Below the pieces are notes generated by a model. That model was not told the origin of the DNA and did no database searches. It saw only the letters and a program-made list of their open reading frames with translations. From NCBI GenBank assembly GCA_937925595.1, contig CALALQ010000122.1:1-19844 (forward strand): a stretch of 19,844 bases of DNA, written 5' to 3'. This DNA comes from an uncultured Demequina sp. Its GTDB lineage: Bacteria; Actinomycetota; Actinomycetes; Actinomycetales; Demequinaceae. The position numbers and the translations under genes are program-made. Shown here one piece after another: positions 7,730-14,956 of this stretch; the first letter of the stretch is position 1; every line of letters begins with the position of its first letter.

Positions 7730-10148
7730 CGCGCCGCCCGCGCCGGGCACGAAGGTGGCCGCGCGGAAGACGGGCCTGGACAACTCCCGCGCGCGCCGTG
7801 CCTTCACCGCGGCGCCGCGGCGCACTCGTGACCTTCTGGGGTACAAGACCATGCTCCCCAGCGGCGTGGCATGGCTGGGCGCAGACGAGTGGAGCATGAC
7901 CCTCGCCATCTCCGACATCAACTACGTCTCCGCGGCCCAAGACCGTCAGGAGTCAATCGTCGACCGTTGGGCACGGTTCTTGAACTCGTTCGGTGCCGGC
8001 GTGCGACTGCAACAGACCGTGATCAACCGTGTTCTGGATGACGCCGACGTCGCCACCCTCGTTCACAAGCCGCTCGTGGGCGACCAATTCGATGCGTACC
8101 GTGCCGACTTCAACCGCAACGTGCGGGAGAAGCTCGCCGCCTCGAGCGGCAATACGGTGACGGAGAAGTACCTCACCGTGACCGTGCAGGAGCCGGACCA
8201 GGAGAAGGCTGAGGCGACTCTGTCGCGGATCTCGCACGAGATCGAAGCAGCCCTGTCGGCAATGGAGGGGTGCCGGGTACGGCGTCTCACGCGGCGGGAG
8301 CGTCTGGAGGTGTTTTCGCACATCCTTCGCCCGCACGAGCTGTTCAGCTTCAGTGAGGAGGAGTTCGCGGTCTCACCTCGTCGCGCAACGCACGACTATG
8401 TGGCGCCGTGGGCGGTGGAGTACCGAGAGAAGGCCGGCCCGGTGAAGCTGTCCAACGGTACCGGGGACACATTCCACACGGTGCTGTGGGTGCGGGACTA
8501 CCCGGTGTGGCTGTCGGATCGTCTCATCACCGAGCTCACGGAAATCAAGAGCGACGTCGTGGTGAGCCTGCATCTGGAGTCTTACGACCAGGTCGAAGGG
8601 ATGTCCCTGGTCCAGCGGCAGATCGCGGAGATGGAGATGCAGACCATCTCCGAGCGGAAGAAAGCCGCGAAGCAGCACCTGGGGGAAGACATGATCCCCC
8701 AGAAGCTCGTCGACGCTCTCGGGGAGGCGCGTGATCTCCGCCAGGAGTTGTCGCAGTCGAACCAGAAGATGTTCTCCACCGTGATGGTGATCGGCATCAG
8801 CGGTAGCACCAGGGATCAGCTCGAGCAGAACGTCAAGCGCGCGATGACCGTGATGCGCAAGCAGTCGGTGAGTGTGGAAGCCCTCACGTATATGCAGTTG
8901 GACGGGCTGACCACCGAGCTGCCGATCGGTCGGCGTGTGATTCCGATGCGTCGGGCGTTGACGACCAGTTCGGCCGCGATCGTCGTGCCGTTCACCACGC
9001 AAGAGCTCTTCGTCGCGGGTGGGTGCTGGTACGGCACCAACACCGACTCCTCGAATGCGATCGTCGCGGACCGCACGCGAACGAAGAACGGCAACGGATT
9101 CATCGCTGGCACCTCCGGTTCCGGTAAGGGCATGTTCGGCAAGCAGGAGATCGCGTCGACGTTCCTGTCCCGACTGAACGACGACATCGTGATCGTCGAC
9201 CCCGAGCGGGAGTACGAACCCCTCGTGCAAGCGTTCGAAGGGGAGACGATCCGCCTGCACCCGGGCAGCGAGCAACGCATCAACGCGATGGACATCGACC
9301 TTGACGCGGCCGCCGACGAGGATCCCATCCTCATCAAGGCCCAGTTCGTGCTCACCGTGCTCGAGAGCGAGATCGGCGGGACGACCGGGCTCACACCCGA
9401 GCAGCGGTCGATCGCTGACCGGGTGACCGTAGACCTGTATCGCCGGTACGCCCAGGAGCGTGCGGTGGGCCACGGCGTGATGCCCACATTCCATCACCTG
9501 AGAGAGGGGCTGCTGGCCACTGGGGAGGCTCCCGCGCAGCAGCTGGCGACGGCGCTGGAAATCTACACCACCGGGTCGTTGGGCGGGTTCTCCGAGCCGA
9601 CCAATGTCGACCCGCGCAACCGCATCGTCTCCTACGACATCTCCCGCCTGGGCACGCAGATGAAGAGCTTCGGGATGATGGTGGTTCTCGATCAGATCTG
9701 GACCCGCGTCCTCCGGAACTTCCAGGCCGGACGGCGGACGTGGATCTACGTCGATGAATTCCACCTTCTGTTCAACGACGAGAAAATCGCTGAGCAGTTC
9801 CGTCAGATCTGGGCCCGCATCCGCAAGTACGGCGGCATCCCCACGGGGATCACCCAGAACATCGAAGCGGTGCTCGCGAACGCCTCCGCCCGGATCATGC
9901 TCGCCAACAGCGACTTCCTCGCGCTTCTCGGTCAGAACGAAACGGACGCGGATGCGCTGGCGGACCTGCTGCACCTGAGCTCCGAGCAGCGCCGCAAGTT
10001 CGAGAACGTGCTGCCCGGACAGGGACTCCTGCGAAGCGGGGGCAACATCCTCGGCTTCGACTCACGAATCAACGACGACGGCCCCCTGTACGCGCTGTTC
10101 AACACCACGTTCACCGAAGCGGCGCCGGCGCCGGCGCCGGCGAGATGA
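7581..10148 (+). CDS. virB4: VirB4-like T4SS ATPase (TraE/PrgJ/CD1110 type)
   Basis: This 855-residue protein starts at ATG 7581, preceded by GAAGG at about ten bases. Residues 1-85 are basic and Ser/Thr/Pro-rich. Residues about 85-480 form the VirB4 N-terminal domain, and about 490-840 the HerA/FtsK-type ATPase. The P-loop is GTSGSGKG, with catalytic Lys516 present. Gly517 stands where Ser or Thr normally binds Mg2+. Walker B is WIYVDEF, with Asp725 and Glu726. The protein energises channel assembly and substrate transfer at the inner face of the membrane, together with PrgI and VirB6. The C terminus ends in an Ala-Pro repeat made of GCGCCG hexamers, and its stop overlaps the next start as ATGA. 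Identity is clear. The Gly in the P-loop is the one odd feature. Confidence 0.93.
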   Translation: MTTPTPSSRPQNPYLQDLTQLPTSRNDKPTGSGRAPQSASRSTRRVRRSDAPPAPGTKVAARKTGLDNSRARRAFTAAPRRTRDLLGYKTMLPSGVAWLGADEWSMTLAISDINYVSAAQDRQESIVDRWARFLNSFGAGVRLQQTVINRVLDDADVATLVHKPLVGDQFDAYRADFNRNVREKLAASSGNTVTEKYLTVTVQEPDQEKAEATLSRISHEIEAALSAMEGCRVRRLTRRERLEVFSHILRPHELFSFSEEEFAVSPRRATHDYVAPWAVEYREKAGPVKLSNGTGDTFHTVLWVRDYPVWLSDRLITELTEIKSDVVVSLHLESYDQVEGMSLVQRQIAEMEMQTISERKKAAKQHLGEDMIPQKLVDALGEARDLRQELSQSNQKMFSTVMVIGISGSTRDQLEQNVKRAMTVMRKQSVSVEALTYMQLDGLTTELPIGRRVIPMRRALTTSSAAIVVPFTTQELFVAGGCWYGTNTDSSNAIVADRTRTKNGNGFIAGTSGSGKGMFGKQEIASTFLSRLNDDIVIVDPEREYEPLVQAFEGETIRLHPGSEQRINAMDIDLDAAADEDPILIKAQFVLTVLESEIGGTTGLTPEQRSIADRVTVDLYRRYAQERAVGHGVMPTFHHLREGLLATGEAPAQQLATALEIYTTGSLGGFSEPTNVDPRNRIVSYDISRLGTQMKSFGMMVVLDQIWTRVLRNFQAGRRTWIYVDEFHLLFNDEKIAEQFRQIWARIRKYGGIPTGITQNIEAVLANASARIMLANSDFLALLGQNETDADALADLLHLSSEQRRKFENVLPGQGLLRSGGNILGFDSRINDDGPLYALFNTTFTEAAPAPAPAR
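10121..10142 (+). repeat. GCGCCG hexamer microrepeat at the 3' end of virB4
   Basis: GGCGCC/GCGCCG units repeat about 3.5 times just before the VirB4 stop and encode alternating Ala-Pro. Hexamer gain or loss would keep the frame and only change tail length. The repeat is self-complementary and lies immediately before the ATGA junction. The next gene therefore has no ordinary Shine-Dalgarno sequence and probably depends on re-initiation. Confidence 0.6.
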
Positions 10149-11530
10149 AAGGGCTCCGACGCACGGAGGAGGGGCCTGAGGCGAGCAGTCGCCTCGGGGC
10201 TTTCCAGCCGTCATACCGAAGCGTCCGGCTGGTCGACGGCGCGGCGCGCGCAGCGGGGACCCTGGCGCGCACCGCAGCCGCGGCCTCCAGCTCACAAGAG
10301 GAGGAACAAGACCCGGCCGCGGCGAGCGGACGGGTCATCAGGGGCACGTCGACGGCGAGCCGCAAGGTTCTCCCGCGGCGGCGAGGCCCGGTTCGCGTGC
10401 AGCGCGCGGAAGCGGCTGCACCCGCTTCCGCGAGACGGCGTACCGGAGCTCAGGCGGCGACGGGGAACCCATCCCGCCCCGCGCTCACCGCCCGATTGCG
10501 TCGAGGCGCGGCAACCGCGGTCGTGGATAAAGGCCCCACCGTGGCGCAGGTGGGTTCTTCCGCCTCGCGTACGGCGGCGGTCACGGCGCGCGCGGCCGCG
10601 GCAACGGCGAACGCGGTGCGCGCCATGGTGACTGCTGTCACTTCGGTGCTGTCGGTGTCGCCTGTCACGATCATCACCGCGGCGGTCGTCGCGGTGCTGG
10701 TCATCGTGATCGCGGCGGTGGGCTGGCTGTTGCCGGGAGTGCAGCAGCAGCGGACCAGCGTCGGCGGCAGCTACGGCATTGGCGTGGAGCCGGGGCCGTG
10801 GGGCGGGTGGGAGAACGGATTCATCCCCGAAGAGCTTCTGTCGCCCATCCCCTGGGCGCAGGGCTACCGGCTGCGCTCCGACGCCGTCCACGCGCTGACA
10901 GCGCTGAACGCCGAATACCGTGCGGACTTCGGCCACGACCTGGTCATCAACGACGCTTACCGCGACTACGCCGGGCAGGTGCAAGCCGTCATCGACTACG
11001 GCGGGAAGGCGACGACCCCCGGCACTTCCATCCACGGATGGGCCCTCGCCGTCGACATCGGTGAGCAATCGGGCGCAGCGATCGACTTCGACAGCGACAC
11101 GTACCGGTGGCTGGTTGAGCACGCCGGGGCCTTCGGCTACCGACACCCGGCGTGGGCGGAGGAGGACGGCGGTCGCCCCGAGGCGTGGCACTGGGAGTTC
11201 TGGGGCTGGGCGGGGTCCGCCGGCGCCGATCCCTCCGATGCCAAGGCGTATGCGCGCGCTGCTCTCGGCGGTGACGGGGTTCAGTTCGACTGCCTCGACC
11301 GGCTATGGAACGGCGAATCGAGTTGGGACCCTCACGCCGTGAACGCCGCGTCGGGGGCCTACGGGATCCCGCAGGCACTGCCTGCCGAAAAGCTCGCCAC
11401 CGCGGGAGCGGACTGGCGCGACAACGCCCTCACCCAAGTGAGGTGGGGGCTGACCTACATCACCGACCGCTACGGGAGCCCCTGCGGCGCCTGGGCGTTC
11501 TGGCAGAACAACACCCCGCACTGGTACTAG
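10145..11530 (+). CDS. Membrane-anchored peptidoglycan hydrolase: VanY-type D,D-carboxypeptidase plus lysozyme-like domain
   Basis: This 461-residue protein starts at the ATGA overlap with virB4. Residues 1-170 are basic and Ala/Arg-rich, with no signal-peptide character, and are probably cytoplasmic. One transmembrane helix spans about 174-197. Outside lies a VanY-like peptidase domain (about 238-357) with the zinc and catalytic motifs SIHGWALAVD (His297, Asp304) and WHWE (His349, Glu351). A C-terminal lysozyme/transglycosylase-like domain (about 380-461) has Glu391 in NGESSWDPHA, then SGAYGIPQALP and QVRWGLTYI. Cutting both peptide and glycan would open the cell wall for the conjugation channel, as the VirB1-like hydrolases of Gram-positive T4SS do. 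Two fused muralytic activities with a long cytoplasmic N-terminal region is an uncommon build. Active-site residues appear intact. Confidence 0.88.
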   Translation: MKGLRRTEEGPEASSRLGAFQPSYRSVRLVDGAARAAGTLARTAAAASSSQEEEQDPAAASGRVIRGTSTASRKVLPRRRGPVRVQRAEAAAPASARRRTGAQAATGNPSRPALTARLRRGAATAVVDKGPTVAQVGSSASRTAAVTARAAAATANAVRAMVTAVTSVLSVSPVTIITAAVVAVLVIVIAAVGWLLPGVQQQRTSVGGSYGIGVEPGPWGGWENGFIPEELLSPIPWAQGYRLRSDAVHALTALNAEYRADFGHDLVINDAYRDYAGQVQAVIDYGGKATTPGTSIHGWALAVDIGEQSGAAIDFDSDTYRWLVEHAGAFGYRHPAWAEEDGGRPEAWHWEFWGWAGSAGADPSDAKAYARAALGGDGVQFDCLDRLWNGESSWDPHAVNAASGAYGIPQALPAEKLATAGADWRDNALTQVRWGLTYITDRYGSPCGAWAFWQNNTPHWY

Positions 11531-11539
11531 GAGACCCTC

Positions 11540-12196
11540 ATGACCGACCGCTCACGACGCCTGATCTACGCCGCCGGCAGCATCCTGATCGCTGTCATCA
11601 TCATCATCACTGTGGTGCTCGCCACTCGCTCGACAGGGAGCGACAGCGCAGGCGAGGCCCTCACGCTATCTCCCTCTCCGACGTCTTCCGCGACTCTGTC
11701 GAGCGAACAGAGCGCCACGGTACGAGAAGCGGTGCTGACCGCTGCGCGCTTCAACCCGGACAGAGACGGCTCGGAGAGCGCGCGTCGTCAGTCGTACCAG
11801 CAAGCGGGATTCAGCCCGGAACTGATCGCGTCGTTCACCCCGATCTGGATCGACGTCCTGCCGCTGGGCAACTCGGACTACGCTCCCGAGCCCGAGTTGG
11901 TCGGGCTGATCGCCGCGAAGGGAGCAAAGGTCACGGGGGTGGAACGAACGGACGTCGACGGTCGCTCGAGCCTGCGCGTCACCCTCCAGGTGACGCAGAG
12001 CTTCAGCTACGGCGGCTACGGCGACGACCCCGATTACCGTCTCGAGGTGGACAACGGGTTCGAGGCCACGTGGACGGCAACGCTCGACGAGGAAACGAAC
12101 CAGATCACGGCCATCGAACAGCCCGCGGTGTCGGACCTCCCGGAGCCTTTGCAGAAGGTGCGCGCCGCGTCCCTGCGTCACCTGTACAAGGGCTGA
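11540..12196 (+). CDS. Membrane-anchored exported protein A (T4SS accessory, possibly VirB8/TcpC-like)
   Basis: This is a 218-residue protein. ATG 11540 follows AGGAG (11529-11533), which overlaps the stop of the hydrolase gene, so translation is coupled. A short basic N terminus precedes one hydrophobic helix (about 8-28). A Ser/Thr/Pro-rich stalk (about 29-55) and an extracytoplasmic domain (about 56-218) follow. The domain has a helical QSYQQAGFSPELI motif, then beta-rich sequence ending in TWTATLDEETNQI. The next gene encodes a paralogue. A single N-terminal helix with an NTF2-like-sized outer domain is the architecture of VirB8/TcpC scaffolds, but no diagnostic motif lets me confirm it. 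The outer face of the membrane is the likely location. Confidence 0.7.
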   Translation: MTDRSRRLIYAAGSILIAVIIIITVVLATRSTGSDSAGEALTLSPSPTSSATLSSEQSATVREAVLTAARFNPDRDGSESARRQSYQQAGFSPELIASFTPIWIDVLPLGNSDYAPEPELVGLIAAKGAKVTGVERTDVDGRSSLRVTLQVTQSFSYGGYGDDPDYRLEVDNGFEATWTATLDEETNQITAIEQPAVSDLPEPLQKVRAASLRHLYKG

Positions 12197-12201
12197 TCTC
12201 G

Positions 12202-12822
12202 ATGCTGAGCCGAAGAAAGATCGCGTTGGTGGCGGGCGTAGCCGTCGTAGTGGTGGTGATGCTCGTCGGCGCCGCGGTATTGGCCCTGATCGCGCTCACG
12301 CCGCCGGATCAGGGTCATCCCGAGGAGAAGCCGACGTCGCAAGCGGGTCCATCTCCGGCCCCTATCAGTGACGCGACGACCCGTACGGCGATCGCGGCCG
12401 CGGCCACCGTCGCGCACTTCGAAGGATCCGACACGAAAGCACAGCGGGCTCGGGAGTATCAGAAGGCCGGCCTGGCGCCGGAGCTCGCCGAGACCCTCAC
12501 ACCCGTGTGGCTGACCGTCTTCGACAGTCCGGCCGTCGGAAGGGCACATGTCGATGCCACGGGCGACACGCTGGTGTCGGCCGCGGTAGCCGTCGACGGC
12601 GACCCTCAGATCGGGGCCGCCACCGCCGCGGACGCTCACACGGTCCGGGTGCCGGTGACCATCACCTGTGTGCCGCAGTACGCCTCTCAGACCGGCAACC
12701 CGATCGTGGCGGCCCCGCTGACAGCGACCTGGTACGTCCTCATCGACGAGGACTCGCAGCGGGTGCTCGAGGTGGATCAGCCAGCCCCGGCCGAGCTGTC
12801 GGTGCGTTTCGTAGGGAGGTAG
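12202..12822 (+). CDS. Membrane-anchored exported protein B, paralogue of the preceding gene
   Basis: This is a 206-residue protein. The frame is open far upstream, but only as a shadow of the preceding genes. ATG 12202 lies five bases after the previous stop, with AAGGG upstream. It has one hydrophobic helix (about 7-32), a Pro/Ser-rich stalk, then an outer domain. This aligns with its neighbour around REYQKAGLAPELAETLTPVW (versus RQSYQQAGFSPELIASFTPIW) and around TATWYVLIDEDSQRVLEVDQP (versus TATWTATLDEETNQITAIEQP). The pair therefore arose by tandem duplication and has diverged. A heteromeric complex at the outer membrane face, possibly a VirB8-like scaffold, is plausible but unproven. The gene ends inside the strong GGGAGG ribosome site of the FHA gene. 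Confidence 0.7.
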   Translation: MLSRRKIALVAGVAVVVVVMLVGAAVLALIALTPPDQGHPEEKPTSQAGPSPAPISDATTRTAIAAAATVAHFEGSDTKAQRAREYQKAGLAPELAETLTPVWLTVFDSPAVGRAHVDATGDTLVSAAVAVDGDPQIGAATAADAHTVRVPVTITCVPQYASQTGNPIVAAPLTATWYVLIDEDSQRVLEVDQPAPAELSVRFVGR

Positions 12823-12824
12823 CG

Positions 12825-13577
12825 ATGACCATCAGCGCATTCGTTGGTGCCGACGGATCAGCCCGGCTCGTTCTGGACGGCCACGAGATGAAGCTTCGAG
12901 CGGACACCACGGACGAGGTCCGCGCCGTCGTCATGGAACACGCCAGGCGGTACGCCGAGCAGACCGGGGCACCGCAGAGCTTCACCGCGCTCGAGGCGAC
13001 CGGGGAGTGGGCGATGGTGGTCTACCCGACGGGGGAGGTTCTTCCGGCGCCCGCTGCACCGCCGGCGCCTCCCCCTCCGCGGCCGCGCGCACCGGTGCCG
13101 CCCCGCACGCCTTCGGATGCGCCGGCGCCGATCCACCGCCCGCCGGCGCCGGCGGTCCCCCTCGAGCGGGTGACCGAGGATCCCGCCGCAGTGATCGAGC
13201 CCGAGGATCACACCGTGCGAGCGGTGAATCGTGCGCCGGCAGTCGAGGAGACCGTGCTGCGGCCGAGACGTCGAACGGTCACGATCGCCGTCGACGGCGC
13301 AGCGGAGGAAGAGATGGTCGCACCTGTGCTGATCGGGCGCCGGCCTCGCCCCCGCCGTGACCACATGCTGCTGTCCATCTCGAGCCCCGGCCAGGAAGTC
13401 TCGCGCGTGCACGCGGTCATCGACGTCGACGACCGAGGCACCGTGGTGATCGTCGACCAGGACTCCGTAAACGGCACCTTCATCGACGGCGTCCTGGTGC
13501 AGGCCAACACCGTCACCCCTGTCCCGGAGGGTGCAGTGCTGCAGCTAGGCGATGTGCGACTTCGCGTGCGCAGGTGA
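12825..13577 (+). CDS. FHA-domain protein, last gene of the T4SS operon
   Basis: This is a 250-residue protein. ATG 12825 has GGGAGG (12814-12819) five bases upstream. Residues 1-73 form a small alpha/beta domain that I do not recognise. Residues 74-112 are a Pro/Ala linker. The C-terminal FHA domain (about 150-250) has the conserved Gly171-Arg172, Ser193-Arg-Val-His196 and Asn216-Gly-Thr218 of phosphothreonine-binding FHA folds. Two Thr sites in acidic/hydrophobic contexts precede it (Thr130 in EDHTV and Thr143 in EETVL). They resemble PknB-type phosphorylation sites. The protein probably couples Ser/Thr kinase signalling to conjugation through a phosphorylated T4SS partner or self-binding. 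No membrane segment is seen, so it is likely cytoplasmic. Confidence 0.85.
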   Translation: MTISAFVGADGSARLVLDGHEMKLRADTTDEVRAVVMEHARRYAEQTGAPQSFTALEATGEWAMVVYPTGEVLPAPAAPPAPPPPRPRAPVPPRTPSDAPAPIHRPPAPAVPLERVTEDPAAVIEPEDHTVRAVNRAPAVEETVLRPRRRTVTIAVDGAAEEEMVAPVLIGRRPRPRRDHMLLSISSPGQEVSRVHAVIDVDDRGTVVIVDQDSVNGTFIDGVLVQANTVTPVPEGAVLQLGDVRLRVRR

Positions 13578-13699
13578 CGGCGACCCACCGCGATAGAAAC
13601 GGAGCCTCCGCTTCGGTGAGTTCCCTTCGCAACGGTCGCTGTTCCTGTCGTGGTCGCGAGGCGCGATGTGGACTGGTTCGTTGCGTCATGCTGGTTGTC

Positions 13700-14005
13700 A
13701 TGAGCGACGTGACAGAGGTGCGGTGCTACATCGAGGAGTATAGGAACGCGCAAGGCCAGCGCGCCGGCCGTCTGCGTGAGAAAGGGAGCGGTCGAAAGGT
13801 CGACTTGGGGTTCGCTCCTGAGGCCGAAACGCAGAAGTTCCTCTTCTTCCTGAGCACCGCGGCGGCCAACCGATCCGTCATGCCCGATCTGTTCTCGCGT
13901 GACGGTGGCGATGACGCCATTGCCGTATTTGGGGATGTCGATTTCGACGCCCCCGACGAGATTCGATTTCTCTTCAACGAAAGATTGTCCTACCTCTTCG
14001 TATAG
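13700..14005 (+). CDS. Small hypothetical protein
   Basis: This is a 101-residue protein that I do not recognise. The frame runs from a GTG at 13574 that overlaps the FHA stop. That upstream stretch would encode an Arg/Cys-rich segment unlike real protein, so I prefer ATG 13700 (ATG 13688 is an alternative). No good ribosome site is visible before any candidate. The sequence is soluble and mixed: a basic N-terminal half with a Gly-Arg-Lys-Val-Asp-Leu-Gly-Phe strand, then an acidic C-terminal half ending in a hydrophobic LSYLFV tail. It could belong to the end of the T4SS operon or be independent cargo. The 122 bases between it and the FHA gene show no clear promoter or terminator. Confidence 0.5.
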   Translation: MSDVTEVRCYIEEYRNAQGQRAGRLREKGSGRKVDLGFAPEAETQKFLFFLSTAAANRSVMPDLFSRDGGDDAIAVFGDVDFDAPDEIRFLFNERLSYLFV

Positions 14006-14151
14006 CCGGAGGGGGGAGGACTCGGGGAAGGCCCGTAGTGGCACCTTCCCGTCTCGGTGGCGCGTCGGGCTGTGTCGAGTCGCTCTGCACCGGATGCGGG
14101 AGTGAGAGCTTCCACGATGAACGCAACGCCGGCCAAGAGGTGGTGGCGACG

Positions 14152-14349
14152 ATGAGCGGGTACAGCGAACGGTCCCAGCAGCTAGCCGAGGAGCTGGCCG
14201 AGAAGGCTGCGAAGAACCTTCGCCGCTCCGGCCGCACCGTCGAGCACAGCGCCATCACAGGCCGCTACGTCGTCAGCCGAAAAGGCGGCGGCGAGACCGT
14301 CGTCAAGAGAAATGGGTTCGGCGGCTGGATCACCCGCCGCAACGGCTGA
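14152..14349 (+). CDS. Small basic protein with SAITGRYVVS motif
   Basis: This is a 65-residue protein. ATG 14152 is preceded by GAGGTGG (14137-14143) at eight bases. Upstream in-frame starts would add Cys-rich, implausible sequence. It has an amphipathic helix rich in Glu/Ala/Lys (residues 5-24), then RSGRTVEHSAITGRYVVSRK, then a Gly/Arg-rich beta-like tail. The S-A-x-T-G-R-(Y/F)-V-S motif occurs, to my recollection, in many small uncharacterised proteins of actinobacteria and their phages. I know no assigned function for them. A 12-codon mini-ORF (14117-14155) ends in a TGA that overlaps this ATG. Converging on this gene is the minus-strand secreted-protein unit. Confidence 0.55.
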   Translation: MSGYSERSQQLAEELAEKAAKNLRRSGRTVEHSAITGRYVVSRKGGGETVVKRNGFGGWITRRNG

Positions 14350-14435
14350 GTCATCCGTGTGCGCGGCGGTCTGCGAGGTAGCACGACGCGTCGCCCGGCG
14401 ACGCCCCCCCTGTTCGGGACGCCCCCGGCCACGAC

Positions 14436-14468
14436 GGAACGGCCCGCCCAGAATGGACGAGCCGTTCC
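14436..14468. terminator. Inverted repeat between converging genes, probable bidirectional terminator
   Basis: GGAACGGC (14436-14443) pairs perfectly with GCCGTTCC (14461-14468) around a 17-base loop. It lies between the plus-strand small gene ending at 14349 and the minus-strand gene ending at 14492. C-rich runs flank it on both sides, and there is no T-tract. Its placement fits termination of both converging transcripts. I see nothing else in 14350-14491. Confidence 0.45.
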
Positions 14469-14491
14469 CCCAACCGTCAGTAGAGCGTCTG

Positions 14492-14947
14492 TTACCGCGA
14501 GGTAGCGACACTCGGGACGATGAGGAATTCGCCAACCACGGTTGTCTGATCGACGTCGTACACAGGAACCGTGGTGGTCTTACCCCCCTGCGTGGCCTGC
14601 CAAGCGAGTGCTTCCTCAGGAGATGAGAATGACTCAGCCGCGTCGCTTCCGTTTGCGGCGTCGAGATCCGTCTTCAGGATGTACCCCAGCTTCCCGTTGG
14701 TGGCCACGGCCTCGATCAGATCCGGCTCGAGCGCGGGAGTGGGAGCCTCCAGCGCGGAGCCGTAGGTGAGTCCGTCTGCGTTCTCCTCATAGCTGGGCGC
14801 CGGCATTGCCGACGCGTCGCTAGCCGACGACACCCCCCACGGCGCGAGAAGCTCGGGCACCTGCGCGTACGCACTGCCGGCTACCGCGCCGACCGAGAGC
14901 GCGCCCGCCAGGACGGCGCCAGCAACGATGGATCGTTTGAACTTCAT
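14492..14947 (-). CDS. Secreted protein with the same C-terminal domain as the anti-sigma-like protein
   Basis: This is a 151-residue protein. The start codon (14945-14947) is six bases after AGGAG, which overlaps the stop of the upstream gene (14957-15418), so the two are coupled. A typical signal peptide covers residues 1-28, ending AYA. The mature protein has an acidic Ser/Ala/Pro segment. A domain (about 60-146) follows with GxTYGSA, PDLIEAVATNGKLGY, DLxxANG, a SPEEALAWQ helix and a final VGEFLI strand. The same order of motifs forms the outer C terminus of the membrane protein at 15564-16316. There is no lipobox, sorting signal or Cys, so it is probably released. Function is unknown; binding the same ligand as the membrane protein, or competing with it, is one inference. 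Confidence 0.75.
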   Translation of the reverse strand: MKFKRSIVAGAVLAGALSVGAVAGSAYAQVPELLAPWGVSSASDASAMPAPSYEENADGLTYGSALEAPTPALEPDLIEAVATNGKLGYILKTDLDAANGSDAAESFSSPEEALAWQATQGGKTTTVPVYDVDQTTVVGEFLIVPSVATSR

Positions 14948-14956
14948 GTTCCGCTC

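Noticed and set aside
8373..9974. Antisense open frame of 533 codons inside virB4
   Set aside because: The His/Arg/Asp-rich composition is typical of a shadow frame, and the sense strand carries unmistakable VirB4 motifs.
13574..13699. GTG start at the FHA stop for the 101-residue protein
   Set aside because: The added segment is Arg/Cys-rich and non-protein-like, and no ribosome site precedes it. A downstream ATG is more likely.
14006..14050. G-rich stretch and GGGAAGG/CCTTCCC inverted repeat as a G-quadruplex or terminator
   Set aside because: The G-runs are irregular and the seven-base stem has a 12-base loop. Neither is convincing in GC-rich DNA.
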